From the NCBI GenBank assembly GCA_011321985.1, contig DROB01000411.1:1-5121 (forward strand): 5,121 bases of DNA, given 5' to 3'. Every line of letters begins with the position of its first letter. The first letter of the stretch is position 1. Shown here one piece after another: positions 4,901-5,121 of the stretch. Source of the stretch: Gammaproteobacteria bacterium (GTDB lineage Bacteria > Pseudomonadota > Gammaproteobacteria > SZUA-229). The position numbers and the translations under genes are program-made. The notes under the pieces were generated by a model. The model ran no database searches. It saw only the letters and a program-made list of their open reading frames with translations, and was not told the origin of the DNA.

Positions 4901-4921
4901 ATGAAATTAAAAGGCTACTAA
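4901..4921 (+). other. Six-codon ORF with good ribosome binding site; possible relic gene start
   Basis: AGGAAG (4888-4893) stands 7 nt before an ATG that encodes MKLKGY and then TAA. The stop directly abuts the repeat-rich sequence beginning around 4921. This could be the leftover 5' end of a gene cut off by repeat insertion, a tiny leader peptide, or chance. No family can be assigned to six residues. Confidence 0.25.
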
Positions 4922-4981
4922 CGACGACGCAAAGAACGCGAAAAAAACGCCAATAAAACCTTTTTTAGTTTTTTTCGTAGG

Positions 4982-5005
4982 TCGGGTTAGCGTAGCGTAA
5001 CCCGA
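4982..5005. repeat. REP-like hairpin, GTAGGTCGGGTTA type
   Basis: A perfect 8-bp stem (4982-4989 with 4998-5005) encloses the loop GCGTAGCG. It follows GTAGG, as does the corresponding palindrome at 2507-2517, so the two intergenic elements carry different hairpins of the same general style. Hairpins of this type are dispersed in many proteobacterial genomes (general knowledge). Confidence 0.7.
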
Positions 5006-5041
5006 AGTTCACATTCAACTTTAAAAGATTAAAAGCAATTT

Positions 5042-5069
5042 ACCGCAGAGACGCAGAGAAAAACGTTTG
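5042..5069 (+). repeat. CGCAGAG-type dispersed repeat module, copy 2
   Basis: Two CGCAGAG units overlap-spaced by a single A are followed by AAAAACGTTTG. The module matches 2472-2500 with only a one-base deletion, in the same orientation. Both copies are preceded by an AAAAGATT-like AT-rich lead (2461-2470 and 5022-5035), suggesting the shared unit is longer than the core. Confidence 0.8.
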
Positions 5070-5121
5070 ATTTTACTTCACTGCTGTCCCGTTAACTATT
5101 GAAGGAATGAAATCCAGCAAA

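Larger units (their letters stand above)
4926..5069. repeat. Second composite intergenic repeat, sharing modules with 2376-2621
   Basis: Three parts are visible. The segment 4926-4951 (GCAAAG then GCG, seven A, CG) matches 22 of 26 bases of 2591-2616 read on the minus strand, so it is an inverted copy of the right end of the first element. A 10-bp perfect inverted repeat CGAAAAAAAC/GTTTTTTTCG (4939-4948 with 4968-4977) encloses a T-rich loop. A REP-like hairpin TCGGGTTA/TAACCCGA (4982-4989 with 4998-5005, 8-nt loop) follows, and finally the CGCAGAG module. Positions 4860-5121 otherwise hold no supported gene. The T-tracts at 4961-4975 might help end the Nudix transcript, but no GC-rich stem precedes them. 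Confidence 0.65.

Noticed and set aside
5107..5121. Start of a new gene at the right edge (ATG encoding MKSSK after GAAGGA)
   Set aside because: Only five codons are visible, and the purine-rich GAAGGA directly abuts the ATG with no spacing, which is too little to support a gene call.

Overview
The window looks like chromosomal DNA from a Gram-negative bacterium, most likely a gammaproteobacterium of a sulfur-oxidising or related environmental lineage. This is an inference from protein character (a YdcH-family protein, a zinc-ribbon Nudix hydrolase, a single-domain rhodanese, a bacterial ArsM) and from the intergenic palindromic repeats of a type seen in such genomes. No 16S or other marker gene is present, so the taxonomy is tentative. 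No tRNA, rRNA, CRISPR array, transposase or phage gene is visible.

Layout, left to right. Positions 1-78 hold the first 26 codons of an unrecognised gene on the minus strand. It is divergent from a plus-strand set: a response regulator with a degenerate GGDEF domain (337-1470), a single-domain rhodanese (1514-1933) and a methionine sulfoxide reductase B (1944-2351). Gaps of 43 and 10 nt with no visible terminator suggest cotranscription. A 338-nt gene-free stretch (2352-2689) follows between convergent 3' ends and is filled by a composite palindromic repeat. On the minus strand lies a two-gene arsenic unit: an ArsR-family regulator (3556-3894) whose stop overlaps the start of an arsenite S-adenosylmethionine methyltransferase, ArsM (2690-3559). 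Divergent from it are a small YdcH-family protein (4049-4267) and a zinc-ribbon Nudix hydrolase (4296-4859). The right end (4860-5121) carries a second composite repeat that shares modules with the first, plus a six-codon ORF with a good ribosome binding site that may be a relic gene start.

The most striking signal is the arsR control region. A perfect 11-bp inverted repeat with a 6-nt spacer (3881-3908) contains the consensus -10 box TATAAT in its promoter-proximal arm, has the arsR ATG in its spacer, and has its other arm inside arsR codons 2-5. There is no Shine-Dalgarno sequence, and the -10 to ATG distance predicts a transcript beginning at or next to the start codon. The arrangement therefore suggests an autoregulated, leaderless arsR-arsM mRNA whose operator, promoter and start codon are fused. 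The ArsR protein also lacks the classical CxC metalloid site and instead has a CC-x5-C cluster plus one cysteine at the usual site.

Functionally the window is a mixture of signalling (a probable c-di-GMP-related receiver protein), thiol/sulfur and oxidative-damage handling (rhodanese, MsrB), arsenic methylation under arsenical control, and nucleotide housekeeping (Nudix). No arsenite efflux pump or arsenate reductase gene is in view.
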